From: Ptiloglossa arizonensis
Taxonomy: Eukaryota; Arthropoda; Insecta; Hymenoptera; Colletidae
Direction of reading: 5' to 3'
Length of the DNA: 64,000 bases
NCBI RefSeq assembly: GCF_051014685.1
Contig: NW_027478385.1
Location: forward strand, 1,240,001 to 1,304,000
Shown here: positions 11,680-23,888 of the stretch, in pieces
Layout: the number at the start of each line of letters is the position of its first letter
Position numbering within the stretch: position 1 is the first letter of the stretch
Made by a program: the position numbers and the translations under genes
The notes under the pieces: generated by a model
Told to the model about the DNA's origin: nothing
Database searches by the model: none
Seen by the model: only the letters and a program-made list of their open reading frames with translations

Positions 11680-12740
11680 GTTCGTCAATCCGATCGCGAG
11701 ATATGGAAATTTGAAGTTAAGGAATGCTTGAGAAACCATCAAAATTTTCGCTGGTCTGATACTCGAAACCAACAACTGGAATGGCCTAGGGGAAAAGTAC
11801 ACACACCGTTGTATTCGGGCGAGTTTCTGCTTTCAGAAGCAATAGGAAATTCTCGAGCTCGTCAATCCGTTCGCGAGATATGGGAGTTGGAAATTAAGGA
11901 ATGGTTGAGCAACCATCAAAATTTTCGCAAGTCTGATACTCGAAACCAATAACTACAATGGCCTAGGGGAAAAATACACATACCGTTGTAATCGGGCGGG
12001 TTTCTGCTTTCAGATGCAATAGGAAATTCTCCAGTTCGTCAATCCGTTCGCGAGATATGGAAGTTTGAAGTTAAGGAATGCTTGAGAAACCATCAAAATT
12101 TTCGCTGGTCTGATACTCGAAACCAACAACTGGAATGGCCTAGGGGAAAAGTAGACACACCGTTGTAATCGGGCGAGTTTCTGCTTTTAGATGCAATAGG
12201 AATTTCTCGAGTTCGTCATTCCGTTCGCGAGATATGGGAGTTTGAAGTTAAAGAATGCTTGAGAGACCATCAAAATTTTCGCAAGTCTGATACTCGAAAC
12301 CAATAACTACAAAGGCATAGGGGAAAAATGCACATACTTTTGTAATCGGGCGAGTTTCCACTTTCAGATGCAATAGGAATTTCTCGAGTTCGTCATTCCG
12401 TTCGCGAGATATGGGAGTTTGAAGTTAAGGAATGCTTGAGAATCCATCAAAATTATCGCAATTCGGATGCTAGAAACGAATAACTGAATTGCCTAGGGGA
12501 AAAGTACACAGACCATTAAAATCGGGCGAGTTTCTACTTTCAGATGCAACAGGAAATTCTCGAGTTCGTCATTCCGTTCGCGAGATATGGGAGTTTGAAG
12601 TTAAGGAATGGTTGAGAAACCATCACAATTTTCGCAAGTCTGATACTCGAAACCAATAACCACTGTGGCCTAGGGCAAAAATACACATACCGTTGTAATC
12701 GGGCGAGTTTCTGCTTTCAGATGCAATAGGAAATTCTCGA
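11680..12740 (+). repeat. 6-mer HOR copy 1 (1061 bp)
   Basis: Monomer order defined here: m1 GTCAATCCGATCGCG, CAACAACTGG, GTATTCGGG, CAGAAGC; m2 GCTCGTC, GAGTTGGAAATTAAG, AATTCTCCAG; m3 GTAGACACACC, TTTTAGATG; m4 GTTAAAGAATGC, GAGAGACC, GGCATAGG; m5 AAAATTATCGCAATTCGG, CAGACCATTAAAATC; m6 CATCACAATTTTC, ACCACTGTGG. Copy-specific variants are m1 GGAAATTTG, m2 GAGCAACC, and an m5 with one base missing in AACTGAATTG (12482-12491). Confidence 0.95.
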
Positions 12741-13802
12741 GTTCGTCAATCCGATCGCGAGATATGGAAATTTGAAGTTAAGGAATGCTTGAGAAACCAT
12801 CAAAATTTTCGCTGGTCTGATACTCGAAACCAACAACTGGAATGGCCTAGGGGAAAAGTACACACACCGTTGTATTCGGGCGAGTTTCTGCTTTCAGAAG
12901 CAATAGGAAATTCTCGAGCTCGTCCATCCGTTCGCGAGATATGGGAGTTGGAAATTAAGGAATGGTTGAGAAACCATCAAAATTTTCGCAAGTCTGATAC
13001 TCGAAACCAATAACTACAATGGCCTAGGGGAAAAATACACATACCGTTGTAATCGGGCGGGTTTCTGCTTTCAGATGCAATAGGAAATTCTCCAGTTCGT
13101 CAATCCGTTCGCGAGATATGGAAGTTTGAAGTTAAGGAATGCATGAGAAACCATCAAAATTTTCGCTGGTCTGATACTCGAAACCAACAACTGGAATGGC
13201 CTAGGGGAAAAGTAGACACACCGTTGTAATCGGGCGAGTTTCTGCTTTTAGATGCAATAGGAATTTCTCGAGTTCGTCATTCCGTTCGCGAGATATGGGA
13301 GTTTGAAGTTAAAGAATGCTTGAGAGACCATCAAAATTTTCGCAAGTCTGATACTCGAAACCAATAACTACAAAGGCATAGGGGAAAAATGCACATACTT
13401 TTGTAATCGGGCGAGTTTCCACTTTCAGATGCAATAGGAATTTCTCGAGTTCGTCAATTCGTTCGCGAGATATGGGAGTTTGAAGTTAAGGAATGCTTGA
13501 GAAACCATCAAAATTATCGCAATTCGGATGCTAGAAACGAGTAACTGGAATTGCCTAGGGGAAAAGTACACAGACCATTAAAATCGGGCGAGTTTCTACT
13601 TTCAGATGCAACAGGAATTTCTCGAGTTCGTCATTCCGTTCGCGAGATATGGGAGTTTGAAGTTAAGGAATGGTTGAGAAACCATCACAATTTTCGCAAG
13701 TCTGATACTCGAAACCAATAACCACTGTGGCCTAGGGCAAAAATACACATACCGTTGTAATCGGGCGAGTTTCTGCTTTCAGATGCAATAGGAAATTCTC
13801 GA
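12741..13802 (+). repeat. 6-mer HOR copy 2 (1062 bp)
   Basis: Full six monomers. Markers are m2 GCTCGTCCATCCG, m3 AATGCATGAG and m5 GTCAATTCG with ACGAGTAACTGG. It pairs with copies 8 and 10 at these sites. Confidence 0.95.
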
Positions 13803-14863
13803 GTTCGTCAATCCGATCGCGAGATATGGAAGTTTGAAGTTAAGGAATGCTTGAGAAACCATCAAAATTTTCGCTGGTCTGATACTCGAAACCAACAACT
13901 GGAATGGCCTAGGGGAAAAGTACACGCACCGTTGTATTCGGGCGAGTTTCTGCTTTCAGAAGCAATAGGAAATTCTCGAGCTCGTCAATCCGTTCGCGAG
14001 ATATGGGAGTTGGAAATTAAGGAATGGTTGAGAAACCATCAAAATTTTCGCAAGTCTGATACTCGAAACCAATAACTACAATGGCCTAGGGGAAAAATAC
14101 ACATACCGTTGTAATCGGGCGGGTTTCTGTTTTCAGATGCAATAGGAAATTCTCCAGTTCGTCAATCCGTTCGCGAGATATGGAAGTTTGAAGTTAAGGA
14201 ATGCTTGAGAAACCATCAAAATTTTCGCTGGTCTGATACTCGAAACCAACAACTGGAATGGCCTAGGGGAAAAGTAGACACACCGTTGTAATCGGGCGAG
14301 TTTCTGCTTTTAGATGCAATAGGAATTTCTCGAGTTCGTCATTCCGTTCGCGAGATATGGGAGTTTGAAGTTAAAGAATGCTTGAGAGACCATCAAAATT
14401 TTCGCAAGTCTGATACTCGAAACCAATAACTACAAAGGCATAGGGGAAAAATGCACATACTTTTGTAATCGGGCGAGTTTCCACTTTCAGATGCAATAGG
14501 AATTTCTCGAGTTCGTCATTCCGTTCGCGAGATATGGGAGTTTGAAGTTAAGGAATGCTTGAGAATCCATCAAAATTATCGCAATTCGGATGATAGAAAC
14601 GAATAACTGAATTGCCTAGGGGAAAAGTACACAGACCATTAAAATCGGGCGAGTTTCTACTTTCAGATGCAACAGGAAATTCTCGAGTTCGTCATTCCGT
14701 TCGCGAGATATGGGAGTTTGAAGTTAAGGAATGGTTGAGAAACCATCACAATTTTCGCAAGTCTGATACTCGAAACCAATAACCACTGTGGCCTAGGGCA
14801 AAAATACACATACCGTTGTAATCGGGCGAGTTTCTGCTTTCAGATGCAATAGGAAATTCTCGA
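13803..14863 (+). repeat. 6-mer HOR copy 3 (1061 bp)
   Basis: Full six monomers. Markers are m1 GGAAGTTTG with TACACGCACC, m2 GCTCGTCAATCC, and m5 carrying both GGATGATAG and the one-base deletion AACTGAATTG (14605-14614). The same double marker occurs only in copy 9. Confidence 0.95.
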
Positions 14864-15571
14864 GTTCGTCAATCCGATCGCGAGATATGGAAATTTGAAG
14901 TTAAGGAATGCTTGAGAAACCATCAAAATTTTCGCTGGTCTGATACTCGAAACCAACAACTGGAATGGCCTAGGGGAAAAGTACACACACCGTTGTATTC
15001 GGGCGAGTTTCTGCTTTCAGAAGCAATAGGAAATTCTCGAGCTCGTCCATCCGTTCGCGAGATATGGGAGTTTGAAGTTAAAGAATGCTTGAGAGACCAT
15101 CAAAATTTTCGCAAGTCTGATACTCGAAACCAATAACTACAAAGGCATAGGGGAAAAATGCACATACTTTTGTAATCGGGCGAGTTTCCACTTTCAGATG
15201 CAATAGGAATTTCTCGAGTTCGTCAATTCGTTCGCGAGATATGGGAGTTTGAAGTTAAGGAATGCTTGAGAAACCATCAAAATTATCGCAATTCGGATGC
15301 TAGAAACGAGTAACTGGAATTGCCTAGGGGAAAAGTACACAGACCATTAAAATCGGGCGAGTTTCTACTTTCAGATGCAACAGGAATTTCTCGAGTTCGT
15401 CATTCCGTTCGCGAGATATGGGAGTTTGAAGTTAAGGAATGGTTGAGAAACCATCACAATTTTCGCAAGTCTGATACTCGAAACCAATAACCACTGTGGC
15501 CTAGGGCAAAAATACACATACCGTTGTAATCGGGCGAGTTTCTGCTTTCAGATGCAATAGGAAATTCTCGA
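14864..15571 (+). repeat. 6-mer HOR copy 4, shortened to four monomers (708 bp)
   Basis: The copy holds m1, a hybrid m2/m4 unit (15041), m5 and m6, so 354 bp (exactly two units) are missing. The hybrid starts with the m2 signature GCTCGTCCATCCG and switches to the m4 signature GTTTGAAGTTAAAGAATGC and GAGAGACC. The breakpoint therefore lies in about 15054-15072, within sequence shared by both monomers. The homologous copy 10 keeps all six units. Confidence 0.93.
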
Positions 15572-16633
15572 GTTCGTCAATCCGATCGCGAGATATGGAA
15601 GTTTGAATTTAAGGAATGCTTGAGAAACCATCAAAATTTTCGCTGGTCTGATACTCGAAACCAACAACTGGAATGGCCTAGGGGAAAAGTACACGCACCG
15701 TTGTATTCGGGCGAGTTTCTGCTTTCAGAAGCAATAGGAAATTCTCGAGCTCGTCAATCCGTTCGCGAGATATGGGAGTTGGAAATTAAGGAATGGTTGA
15801 GAAACCATCAAAATTTTCGCAAGTCTGATACTCGAAACCAATAACTACAATGGCCTAGGGGAAAAATACACATACCGTTGTAATCGGGCGGGTTTCTGCT
15901 TTCAGATGCAATAGGAAATTCTCCAGTTCGTCAATCCGTTCGCGAGATATGGAAGTTTGAAGTTAAGGAATGCTTGAGAAACCATCAAAATTTTCGCTGG
16001 TCTGATACTCGAAACCAACAACTGGAATGGCCTAGGGGAAAAGTAGACACACCGTTGTAATCGGGCGAGTTTCTGCTTTTAGATGCAATAGGAATTTCTC
16101 GAGTTCGTCATTCCGTTCGCGAGATATGGGAGTTTGAAGTTAAAGAATGCTTGAGAGACCATCAAAATTTTCGCAAGTCTGATACTCGAAACCAATAACT
16201 ACAAAGGCATAGGGGAAAAATGCACATACTTTTGTAATCGGGCGAGTTTCCACTTTCAGATGCAATAGGAATTTCTCGAGTTCGTCAATTCGTTCGCGAG
16301 ATATGGGAGTTTGAAGTTAAGGAATGCTTGAGAAACCATCAAAATTATCGCAATTCGGATGCTAGAAACGAATAACTGGAATTGCCTAGGGGAAAAGTAC
16401 ACAGACCATTAAAATCGGGCGAGTTTCTACATTCAGATGCAACAGGAATTTCTCGAGTTCGTCATTCCGTTCGCGAGATATGGGAGTTTGAAGTTAAGGA
16501 ATGGTTGAGAAACCATCACAATTTTCGCAAGTCTGATACTCGAAACCAATAACCACTGTGGCCTAGGGCAAAAATACACATACCGTTGTAATCGGACGAG
16601 TTTCTGCTTTCAGATGCAATAGGAAATTCTCGA
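15572..16633 (+). repeat. 6-mer HOR copy 5 (1062 bp)
   Basis: Full six monomers. Markers are m1 GTTTGAATTTAAGG with TACACGCACC, m5 ACGAATAACTGG with CTACATTCAG, and m6 AATCGGACGAG. All are shared with copy 11. Confidence 0.95.
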
Positions 16634-17695
16634 GTTCGTCAATCCGATCGCGAGATATGGAAGTTTGAAGTTAAGGAATGCTTGAGAAACCATCAAAATT
16701 TTCGCTGGTCTGATACTCGAAACCAACAACTGGAATGGCCTAGGGGAAAAGTACACACACCGTTGTATTCGGGCGAGTTTCTGCTTTCAGAAGCAATAGG
16801 AAATTCTCGAGCTCGTCAATCCGTTCGCGAGATATGGGAGTTGGAAATTAAGGAATGGTTGAGCAACCATCAAAATTTTCGCAAGTCTGATACTCGAAAC
16901 CAATAACTACAATGGCCTAGGGGAAAAATACACATACCGTTGTAATCGGGCGGGTTTCTGCTTTCAGATGCAATAGGAAATTCTCCAGTTCGTCAATCCG
17001 TTCGCGAGATATGGAAGTTTGAAGTTAAGGAATGCTTGAGAAACCATCAAAATTTTCGCTGGTCTGATACTCGAAACCAACAACTGGAATGGCCTAGGGG
17101 AAAAGTAGACACACCGTTGTAATCGGGCGAGTTTCTGCTTTTAGATGCAATAGGAATTTCTCGAGTTCGTCATTCCGTTCGCGAGATATGGGAGTTTGAA
17201 GTTAAAGAATGCTTGAGAGACCATCAAAATTTTCGCAAGTCTGATACTCGAAACCAATAACTACAAAGGCATAGGGGAAAAATGCACATACTTTTGTAAT
17301 CGGGCGAGTTTCCACTTTCAGATGCAATAGGAATTTCTCGAGTTCGTCATTCCGTTCGCGAGATATGGGAGTTTGAAGTTAAGGAATGCTTGAGAATCCA
17401 TCAAAATTATCGCAATTCGGATGCTAGAAACGAATAACTGGAATTGCCTAGGGGAAAAGTACACAGACCATTAAAATCGGGCGAGTTTCTACTTTCAGAT
17501 GCAACAGGAATTTCTCGAGTTCGTCATTCCGTTCGCGAGATATGGGAGTTTGAAGTTAAGGAATGGTTGAGAAACCATCACAATTTTCGCAAGTCTGATA
17601 CTCGAAACCAATAACCACTGTGGCCTAGGGCAAAAATACACATACCGTTGTAATCGGGCGAGTTTCTGCTTTCAGATGCAATAGGAAATTCTCGA
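16634..17695 (+). repeat. 6-mer HOR copy 6 (1062 bp)
   Basis: Full six monomers. m2 has GGTTGAGCAACC, extending the dyad. m5 starts GTCATTCCG and has GAGAATCCATC but no deletion. It closes the first 36-mer super-repeat. Its counterpart in the second is the truncated hybrid at 23004. Confidence 0.93.
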
Positions 17696-18756
17696 GTTCG
17701 TCAATCCGATCGCGAGATATGGAAATTTGAAGTTAAGGAATGCTTGAGAAACCATCAAAATTTTCGCTGGTCTGATACTCGAAACCAACAACTGGAATGG
17801 CCTAGGGGAAAAGTACACACACCGTTGTATTCGGGCGAGTTTCTGCTTTCAGAAGCAATAGGAAATTCTCGAGCTCGTCAATCCGTTCGCGAGATATGGG
17901 AGTTGGAAATTAAGGAATGGTTGAGAAACCATCAAAATTTTCGCAAGTCTGATACTCGAAACCAATAACTACAATGGCCTAGGGGAAAAATACACATACC
18001 GTTGTAATCGGGCGGGTTTCTGCTTTCAGATGCAATAGGAAATTCTCCAGTTCGTCAATCCGTTCGCGAGATATGGAAGTTTGAAGTTAAGGAATGCTTG
18101 AGAAACCATCAAAATTTTCGCTGGTCTGATACTCGAAACCAACAACAGGAATGGCCTAGGGGAAAAGTAGACACACCGTTGTAATCGGGCGAGTTTCTGC
18201 TTTTAGATGCAATAGGAATTTCTCGAGTTCGTCATTCCGTTCGCGAGATATGGGAGTTTGAAGTTAAAGAATGCTTGAGAGACCAACAAAATTTTCGCAA
18301 GTCTGATACTCGAAACCAATAACTACAAAGGCATAGGGGAAAAATGCACATACTTTTGTAATCGGGCGAGTTTCCACTTTCAGATGCAATAGGAATTTCT
18401 CGAGTTCGTCATTCCGTTCGCGAGATATGGGAGTTTGAAGTTAAGGAATGCTTGAGAATCCATCAAAATTATCGCAATTCGGATGCTAGAAACGAATAAC
18501 TGAATTGCCTAGGGGAAAAGTACACAGACCATTAAAATCGGGCGAGTTTCTACTTTCAGATGCAACAGGAAATTCTCGAGTTCGTCATTCCGTTCGCGAG
18601 ATATGGGAGTTTGAAGTTAAGGAATGGTTGAGAAACCATCACAATTTTCGCAAGTCTGATACTCGAAACCAATAACCACTGTGGCCTAGGGCAAAAATAC
18701 ACATACCGTTGTAATCGGGCGAGTTTCTGCTTTCAGATGCAATAGGAAATTCTCGA
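17696..18756 (+). repeat. 6-mer HOR copy 7 (1061 bp)
   Basis: Full six monomers and start of the second super-repeat. m1 has GGAAATTTG, m3 has CAACAACAGGAATGG, m4 has GAGACCAACAAAAT, and m5 has the one-base deletion near 18501. The deletion and m1 variant match copy 1. Confidence 0.93.
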
Positions 18757-19818
18757 GTTCGTCAATCCGATCGCGAGATATGGAAATTTGAAGTTAAGGA
18801 ATGCTTGAGAAACCATCAAAATTTTCGCTGGTCTGATACTCGAAACCAACAACTGGAATGGCCTAGGGGAAAAGTACACACACCGTTGTATTCGGGCGAG
18901 TTTCTGCTTTCAGAAGCAATAGGAAATTCTCGAGCTCGTCCATCCGTTCGCGAGATATGGGAGTTGGAAATTAAGGAATGGTTGAGAAACCATCAAAATT
19001 TTCGCAAGTCTGATACTCGAAACCAATAACTGCAATGGTCTAGGGGAAAAATACACATACCGTTGTAATCGGGCGGGTTTCTGCTTTCAGATGCAATAGG
19101 AAATTCTCCAGTTCGTCAATCCGTTCGCGAGATATGGAAGTTTGAAGTTAAGGAATGCATGAGAAACCATCAAAATTTTCGCTGGTCTGATACTCGAAAC
19201 CAACAACTGGAATGGCCTAGGGGAAAAGTAGACACACCGTTGTAATCGGGCGAGTTTCTGCTTTTAGATGCAATAGGAATTTCTCGAGTTCGTCATTCCG
19301 TTCGCGAGATATGGGAGTTTGAAGTTAAAGAATGCTTGAGAGACCATCAAAATTTTCGCAAGTCTGATACTCGAAACCAATAACTACAAAGGCATAGGGG
19401 AAAAATGCACATACTTTTGTAATCGGGCGAGTTTCCACTTTCAGATGCAATAGGAATTTCTCGAGTTCGTCAATTCGTTCGCGAGATATGGGAGTTTGAA
19501 GTTAAGGAATGCTTGAGAAACCATCAAAATTATCGCAATTCGGATGCTAGAAACGAGTAACTGGAATTGCCTAGGGGAAAAGTACACAGACCATTAAAAT
19601 CGGGCGAGTTTCTACTTTCAGATGCAACAGGAATTTCTCGAGTTCGTCATTCCGTTCGCGAGATATGGGAGTTTGAAGTTAAGGAATGGTTGAGAAACCA
19701 TCACAATTTTCGCAAGTCTGATACTCGAAACCAATAACCACTGTGGCCTAGGGCAAAAATACACATACCGTTGTAATCGGGCGAGTTTCTGCTTTCAGAT
19801 GCAATGGGAAATTCTCGA
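18757..19818 (+). repeat. 6-mer HOR copy 8 (1062 bp)
   Basis: Full six monomers. m2 starts GCTCGTCCATCCG and contains CTGCAATGGTCTAGG. m3 has AATGCATGAG and m5 ACGAGTAACTGG, matching copy 2. The last unit reads ATGCAATGGGAA near 19800. Confidence 0.93.
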
Positions 19819-20879
19819 GTTCGTCAATCCGATCGCGAGATATGGAAGTTTGAAGTTAAGGAATGCTTGAGAAACCATCAAAATTTTCGCTGGTCTGATA
19901 CTCGAAACCAACAACTGGAATGGCCTAGGGGAAAAGTACACGCACCGTTGTATTCGGGCGAGTTTCTGCTTTCAGAAGCAATAGGAAATTCTCGAGCTCG
20001 TCAATCCGTTCGCGAGATATGGGAGTTGGAAATTAAGGAATGGTTGAGAAACCATCAAAATTTTCGCAAGTCTGATACTCGAAACCAATAACTACAATGG
20101 CCTAGGGGAAAAATACACATACCGTTGTAATCGGGCGGGTTTCTGCTTTCAGATGCAATAGGAAATTCTCCAGTTCGTCAATCCGTTCGCGAGATATGGA
20201 AGTTTGAAGTTAAGGAATGCTTGAGAAACCATCAAAATTTTCGCTGGTCTGATACTCGAAACCAACAACTGGAATGGCCTAGGGGAAAAGTAGACACACC
20301 GTTGTAATCGGGCGAGTTTCTGCTTTTAGATGCAATAGGAATTTCTCGAGTTCGTCATTCCGTTCGCGAGATATGGGAGTTTGAAGTTAAAGAATGCTTG
20401 AGAGACCATCAAAATTTTCGCAAATCTGATACTCGAAACCAATAACTACAAAGGCATAGGGGAAAAATGCACATACTTTTGTAATCGGGCGAGTTTCCAC
20501 TTTCAGATGCAATAGGAATTTCTCGAGTTCGTCATTCCGTTCGCGAGATATGGGAGTTTGAAGTTAAGGAATGCTTGAGAATCCATCAAAATTATCGCAA
20601 TTCGGATGATAGAAACGAATAACTGAATTGCCTAGGGGAAAAGTACACAGACCATTAAAATCGGGCGAGTTTCTACTTTCAGATGCAACAGGAAATTCTC
20701 GAGTTCGTCATTCCGTTCGCGAGATATGGGAGTTTGAAGTTAAGGAATGGTTGAGAAACCATCACAATTTTCGCAAGTCTGATACTCGAAACCAATAACC
20801 ACTGTGGCCTAGGGCAAAAATACACATACCGTTGTAATCGGGCGAGTTTCTGCTTTCAGATGCAATAGGAAATTCTCGA
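19819..20879 (+). repeat. 6-mer HOR copy 9 (1061 bp)
   Basis: Full six monomers. m1 has TACACGCACC and m4 CGCAAATCTG. m5 has GGATGATAG together with the one-base deletion at 20621-20630, the same double marker as copy 3. Confidence 0.93.
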
Positions 20880-21941
20880 GTTCGTCAATCCGATCGCGAG
20901 ATATGGAAATTTGAAGTTAAGGAATGCTTGAGAAACCATCAAAATTTTCGCTGGTCTGATACTCGAAACCAACAACTGGAATGGCCTAGGGGAAAAGTAC
21001 ACACACCGTTGTATTCGGGCGAGTTTCTGCTTTCAGAAGCAATAGGAAATTCTCGAGCTCGTCCATCCGTTCGCGAGATATGGGAGTTGGAAATTAAGGA
21101 ATGGTTGAGAAACCATCAAAATTTTCGCAAGTCTGATACTCGAAACCAATAACTACAATGGCCTAGGGGAAAAATACACATACCGTTGTAATCGGGCGGG
21201 TTTCTGCTTTCAGATGCAATAGGAAATTCTCCAGTTCGTCAATCCGTTCGCGAGATATGGAAGTTTGAAGTTAAGGAATGCATGAGAAACCATCAAAATT
21301 TTCGCTGGTCTGATACTCGAAACCAACAACTGGAATGGCCTAGGGGAAAAGTAGACACACCGTTGTAATCGGGCGAGTTTCTGCTTTTAGATGCAATAGG
21401 AATTTCTCGAGTTCGTCATTCCGTTCGCGAGATATGGGAGTTTGAAGTTAAAGAATGCTTGAGAGACCATCAAAATTTTCGCAAGTCTGATACTCGAAAC
21501 CAATAACTACAAAGGCATAGGGGAAAAATGCACATACTTTTGTAATCGGGCGAGTTTCCACTTTCAGATGCAATAGGAATTTCTCGAGTTCGTCAATTCG
21601 TTCGCGAGATATGGGAGTTTGAAGTTAAGGAATGCTTGAGAAACCATCAAAATTATCGCAATTCGGATGCTAGAAACGAGTAACTGGAATTGCCTAGGGG
21701 AAAAGTACACAGACCATTAAAATCGGGCGAGTTTCTACTTTCAGATGCAACAGGAATTTCTCGAGTTCGTCATTCCGTTCGCGAGATATGGGAGTTTGAA
21801 GTTAAGGAATGGTTGAGAAACCATCACAATTTTCGCAAGTCTGATACTCGAAACCAATAACCACTGTGGCCTAGGGCAAAAATACACATACCGTTGTAAT
21901 CGGGCGAGTTTCTGCTTTCAGATGCAATAGGAAATTCTCGA
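20880..21941 (+). repeat. 6-mer HOR copy 10 (1062 bp)
   Basis: Full six monomers with m2 GCTCGTCCATCCG, m3 AATGCATGAG and m5 ACGAGTAACTGG. This is the intact counterpart of shortened copy 4. Confidence 0.93.
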
Positions 21942-23003
21942 GTTCGTCAATCCGATCGCGAGATATGGAAGTTTGAATTTAAGGAATGCTTGAGAAACCA
22001 TCAAAATTTTCGCTGGTCTGATACTCGAAACCAACAACTGGAATGGCCTAGGGGAAAAGTACACGCACCGTTGTATTCGGGCGAGTTTCTGCTTTCAGAA
22101 GCAATAGGAAATTCTCGAGCTCGTCAATCCGTTCGCGAGATATGGGAGTTGGAAATTAAGGAATGGTTGAGAAACCATCAAAATTTTCGCAAGTCTGATA
22201 CTCGAAACCAATAACTACAATGGCCTAGGGGAAAAATACACATACCGTTGTAATCGGGCGGGTTTCTGCTTTCAGATGCAATAGGAAATTCTCCAGTTCG
22301 TCAATCCGTTCGCGAGATATGGAAGTTTGAAGTTAAGGAATGCTTGAGAAACCATCAAAATTTTCGCTGGTCTGATACTCGAAACCAACAACTGGAATGG
22401 CCTAGGGGAAAAGTAGACACACCGTTGTAATCGGGCGAGTTTCTGCTTTTAGATGCAATAGGAATTTCTCGAGTTCGTCATTCCGTTCGCGAGATATGGG
22501 AGTTTGAAGTTAAAGAATGCTTGAGAGACCATCAAAATTTTCGCAAGTCTGATACTCGAAACCAATAACTACAAAGGCATAGGGGAAAAATGCACATACT
22601 TTTGTAATCGGGCGAGTTTCCACTTTCAGATGCAATAGGAATTTCTCGAGTTCGTCAATTCGTTCGCGAGATATGGGAGTTTGAAGTTAAGGAATGCTTG
22701 AGAAACCATCAAAATTATCGCAATTCGGATGCTAGAAACGAATAACTGGAATTGCCTAGGGGAAAAGTACACAGACCATTAAAATCGGGCGAGTTTCTAC
22801 ATTCAGATGCAACAGGAATTTCTCGAGTTCGTCATTCCGTTCGCGAGATATGGGAGTTTGAAGTTAAGGAATGGTTGAGAAACCATCACAATTTTCGCAA
22901 GTCTGATACTCGAAACCAATAACCACTGTGGCCTAGGGCAAAAATACACATACCGTTGTAATCGGACGAGTTTCTGCTTTCAGATGCAATAGGAAATTCT
23001 CGA
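21942..23003 (+). repeat. 6-mer HOR copy 11 (1062 bp)
   Basis: Full six monomers. It shares m1 GTTTGAATTTAAGG, m5 CTACATTCAG and m6 AATCGGACGAG with copy 5, 6370 bp upstream. Confidence 0.93.
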
Positions 23004-23888
23004 GTTCGTCAATCCGATCGCGAGATATGGGAGTTGGAAATTAAGGAATGGTTGAGCAACCATCAAAATTTTCGCAAGTCTGATACTCGAAACCAATAAC
23101 TACAATGGCCTAGGGGGAAAATACACATACCGTTGTAATCGGGCGGGTTTCTGCTTTCAGATGCAATAGGAAATTCTCCAGTTCGTCAATCCGTTCGCGA
23201 GATATGGAAGTTTGAAGTTAAGGAATGCTTGAGAAACCATCAAAATTTTCGCTGGTCTGATACTCGAAACCAACAACTGGAATGGCCTAGGGGAAAAGTA
23301 GACACACCGTTGTAATCGGGCGAGTTTCTGCTTTTAGATGCAATAGGAATTTCTCGAGTTCGTCATTCCGTTCGCGAGATATGGGAGTTTGAAGTTAAAG
23401 AATGCTTGAGAGACCATCAAAATTTTCGCAAGTCTGATACTCGAAACCAATAACTACAAAGGCATAGGGGAAAAATGCACATACTTTTGTAATCGGGCGA
23501 GTTTCCACTTTCAGATGCAATAGGAATTTCTCGAGTTCGTCAATTCGTTCGCGAGATATGGGAGTTTAAAGTTAAGGAATGCTTGAGCGACCATCAAAAT
23601 TATCGCAATTCGGATGCTAGAAACGAATAACTGGAATTGCCTAGGGGAAAAGTACACAGACCATTAAAATCGGGCGAGTTTCTACTTTCAGATGCAACAG
23701 GAATTTCTCGAGTTCGTCATTCCGTTCGCGAGATATGGAAGTTTGAAGTTAAGGAATGCTTGAGAAACCATCAAAATTTTCGCTGGTCTGATACTCGAAA
23801 CCAACAACTGGAATGGCCTAGGGGAAAAGTACACGCACCGTTGTATTCGGGCGAGTTTCTGCTTTCAGATGCAACAGGAATTTCTCGA
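23004..23888 (+). repeat. Terminal, rearranged 6-mer HOR copy with two hybrid monomers
   Basis: The unit at 23004 begins as m1 (GTCAATCCGATCGCG) and becomes m2 (GAGTTGGAAATTAAGG, GGTTGAGCAACC). m3 (23181), m4 (23358) and m5 (23535) follow. The unit at 23712 begins as m6 (GTCATTCCGTTCG) and becomes m1 (GGAAGTTTG, CAACAACTGG, GTATTCGGG). After it the HOR pattern ends and a different monomer set begins. Confidence 0.9.

Larger units (their letters stand above)
11680..17695 (+). repeat. 36-mer super-repeat, copy A (6016 bp, 34 units present)
   Basis: HOR copies 1-6 in this span carry the same ordered series of m1, m2, m3 and m5 variants as HOR copies 7-11 plus the remnant at 23004. The offset is 6016 bp before the deletion in copy 4 and 6370 bp after it. 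The difference is exactly the two missing units. The period before deletion would be 36 units. Confidence 0.85.
17696..23888 (+). repeat. 36-mer super-repeat, copy B (truncated at right end)
   Basis: Copies 7-11 and the hybrid remnant repeat the variant order of copy A. The copy ends with rearranged units. Copy B retains the full version of the copy that is shortened in A, so the 354-bp loss in A came after the super-repeat duplication. Confidence 0.85.

Noticed and set aside
11680..23888. Regular spacing suggestive of a CRISPR array or a bacterial repeat region
   Set aside because: There are no short repeats separated by unique spacers. The entire 177-bp unit repeats without spacers, and no cas-like gene is present.
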